From Flavobacteriales bacterium (GTDB taxonomy: Bacteria; Bacteroidota; Bacteroidia; Flavobacteriales_C; GCA-002722245), in assembly GCA_023251095.1 (NCBI GenBank), contig JAHEZL010000008.1, forward strand, positions 1-64,000: DNA of 64,000 bases, read 5' to 3'. The position numbers and the translations under genes were made by a program. Numbering within the stretch: position 1 is the stretch's first letter; every line of letters starts with the position of its first letter. The notes below the pieces were generated by a model. It was not told the origin of the DNA and did no database searches. It saw only the letters and a list, made by a program, of their open reading frames with translations. Positions 63,888-64,000 of this stretch are shown one piece after another.

Positions 63888-64000
63888 ATGAAAAAGATAT
63901 TCACCTTTATTTGCTCTTTCTTTTTAGCGATAGCAAATGCTCAGGATTTTACGTTGATGGTTTTGCCCGATACGCAATTTTACATTGTAAGCTGGAGCAC
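63888..64000 (+). CDS. Secreted metallophosphoesterase, 5' part only
   Basis: Only the first 37 codons lie in the window; the gene runs off the right edge. A signal peptide (KKIFTFICSFFLAIANAQ) is followed by DFTLMVLPDTQFYIV. The LPDTQ motif is the first metal-binding segment of calcineurin-like phosphoesterases. The substrate cannot be judged from this fragment. Confidence 0.75.
   Translation, partial: MKKIFTFICSFFLAIANAQDFTLMVLPDTQFYIVSWS

Overview
The window is chromosomal DNA of a member of the Bacteroidota. The evidence is the TAnnTTTG-type -7 promoter boxes with an upstream TTG, the scarcity of Shine-Dalgarno sequences, a secreted protein with a gliding-motility-associated C-terminal (T9SS type B) domain, others with T9SS type A-like tails, an adjacent DUF6452/DUF6048-like lipoprotein and outer-membrane pair, and the AT-rich codon use. 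It looks like a free-living, polysaccharide-producing, possibly gliding bacterium. I cannot place it to genus. No rRNA, tRNA, CRISPR array, transposase or prophage was recognised.

Layout. 1-522 is non-coding and full of hairpins, three of which share the same 11-nt loop. 523-4997 (minus) holds a small lipoprotein and the 2-oxoglutarate dehydrogenase pair sucA-sucB. 5183-5800 is a secreted protein. 5804-8945 (minus) is an operon of rmlA, a sugar-nucleotide SDR, a polyprenyl synthase and a small unknown protein. An RND/MMPL exporter and a radical SAM/SPASM protein are divergent at 9022-12491. 12541-14004 is a MarR-controlled DoxX/YceI module with visible operators. 14181-17494 is the tig-clpP-clpX proteostasis cluster. 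17504-18367 is a gene broken by two frameshifts. 18380-19175 is an ECF sigma factor with a small membrane protein. 19312-20398 is the DUF6452/DUF6048-like pair, followed by a 33-bp-arm palindrome. 20480-23978 holds a 2OG-Fe(II) oxygenase, nitroreductase, phosphatidylserine decarboxylase, LysE-type exporter and an orphan HigA-like N-terminal domain.

24056-28675 is a 1539-residue type B secreted protein with six 71-residue repeats. Then come prfC, a SPOR protein, arfB and three more secreted proteins (31745-37196). A TPR lipid-free exported protein and a large Bacteroidota-specific helical-repeat protein (37331-39567) are divergent from ettA. A membrane protein, hisS and a glycosyltransferase follow.

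45671-55817 is a ten-gene minus-strand operon for nucleotide-sugar precursors: a Wzb-like PHP phosphatase, WbpP-, RfbB-, GalE-, WbpA-, WbpB- and WbpD-like enzymes, UDP-xylose synthase, UDP-glucose dehydrogenase and a WbpE-like aminotransferase. Together they can supply UDP-xylose, UDP-galactose, dTDP-4-keto-6-deoxyglucose and UDP-2,3-diacetamido-glucuronate for an exopolysaccharide or O-antigen. The glycosyltransferases and the flippase/polymerase are not in this operon. An outer-membrane protein and the Kdo transferase are divergent from it. After a pirin and a second copy of the helical-repeat protein, 60336-63602 is a ribokinase, GRP-type sugar transporter and ADP-ribosylglycohydrolase lipoprotein operon, which suggests scavenging of ribose from ADP-ribose or nucleosides. 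Two inverted copies of a MITE-like repeat (45499-45667 and 63621-63786) bracket this right-hand part. The window ends inside a secreted metallophosphoesterase.
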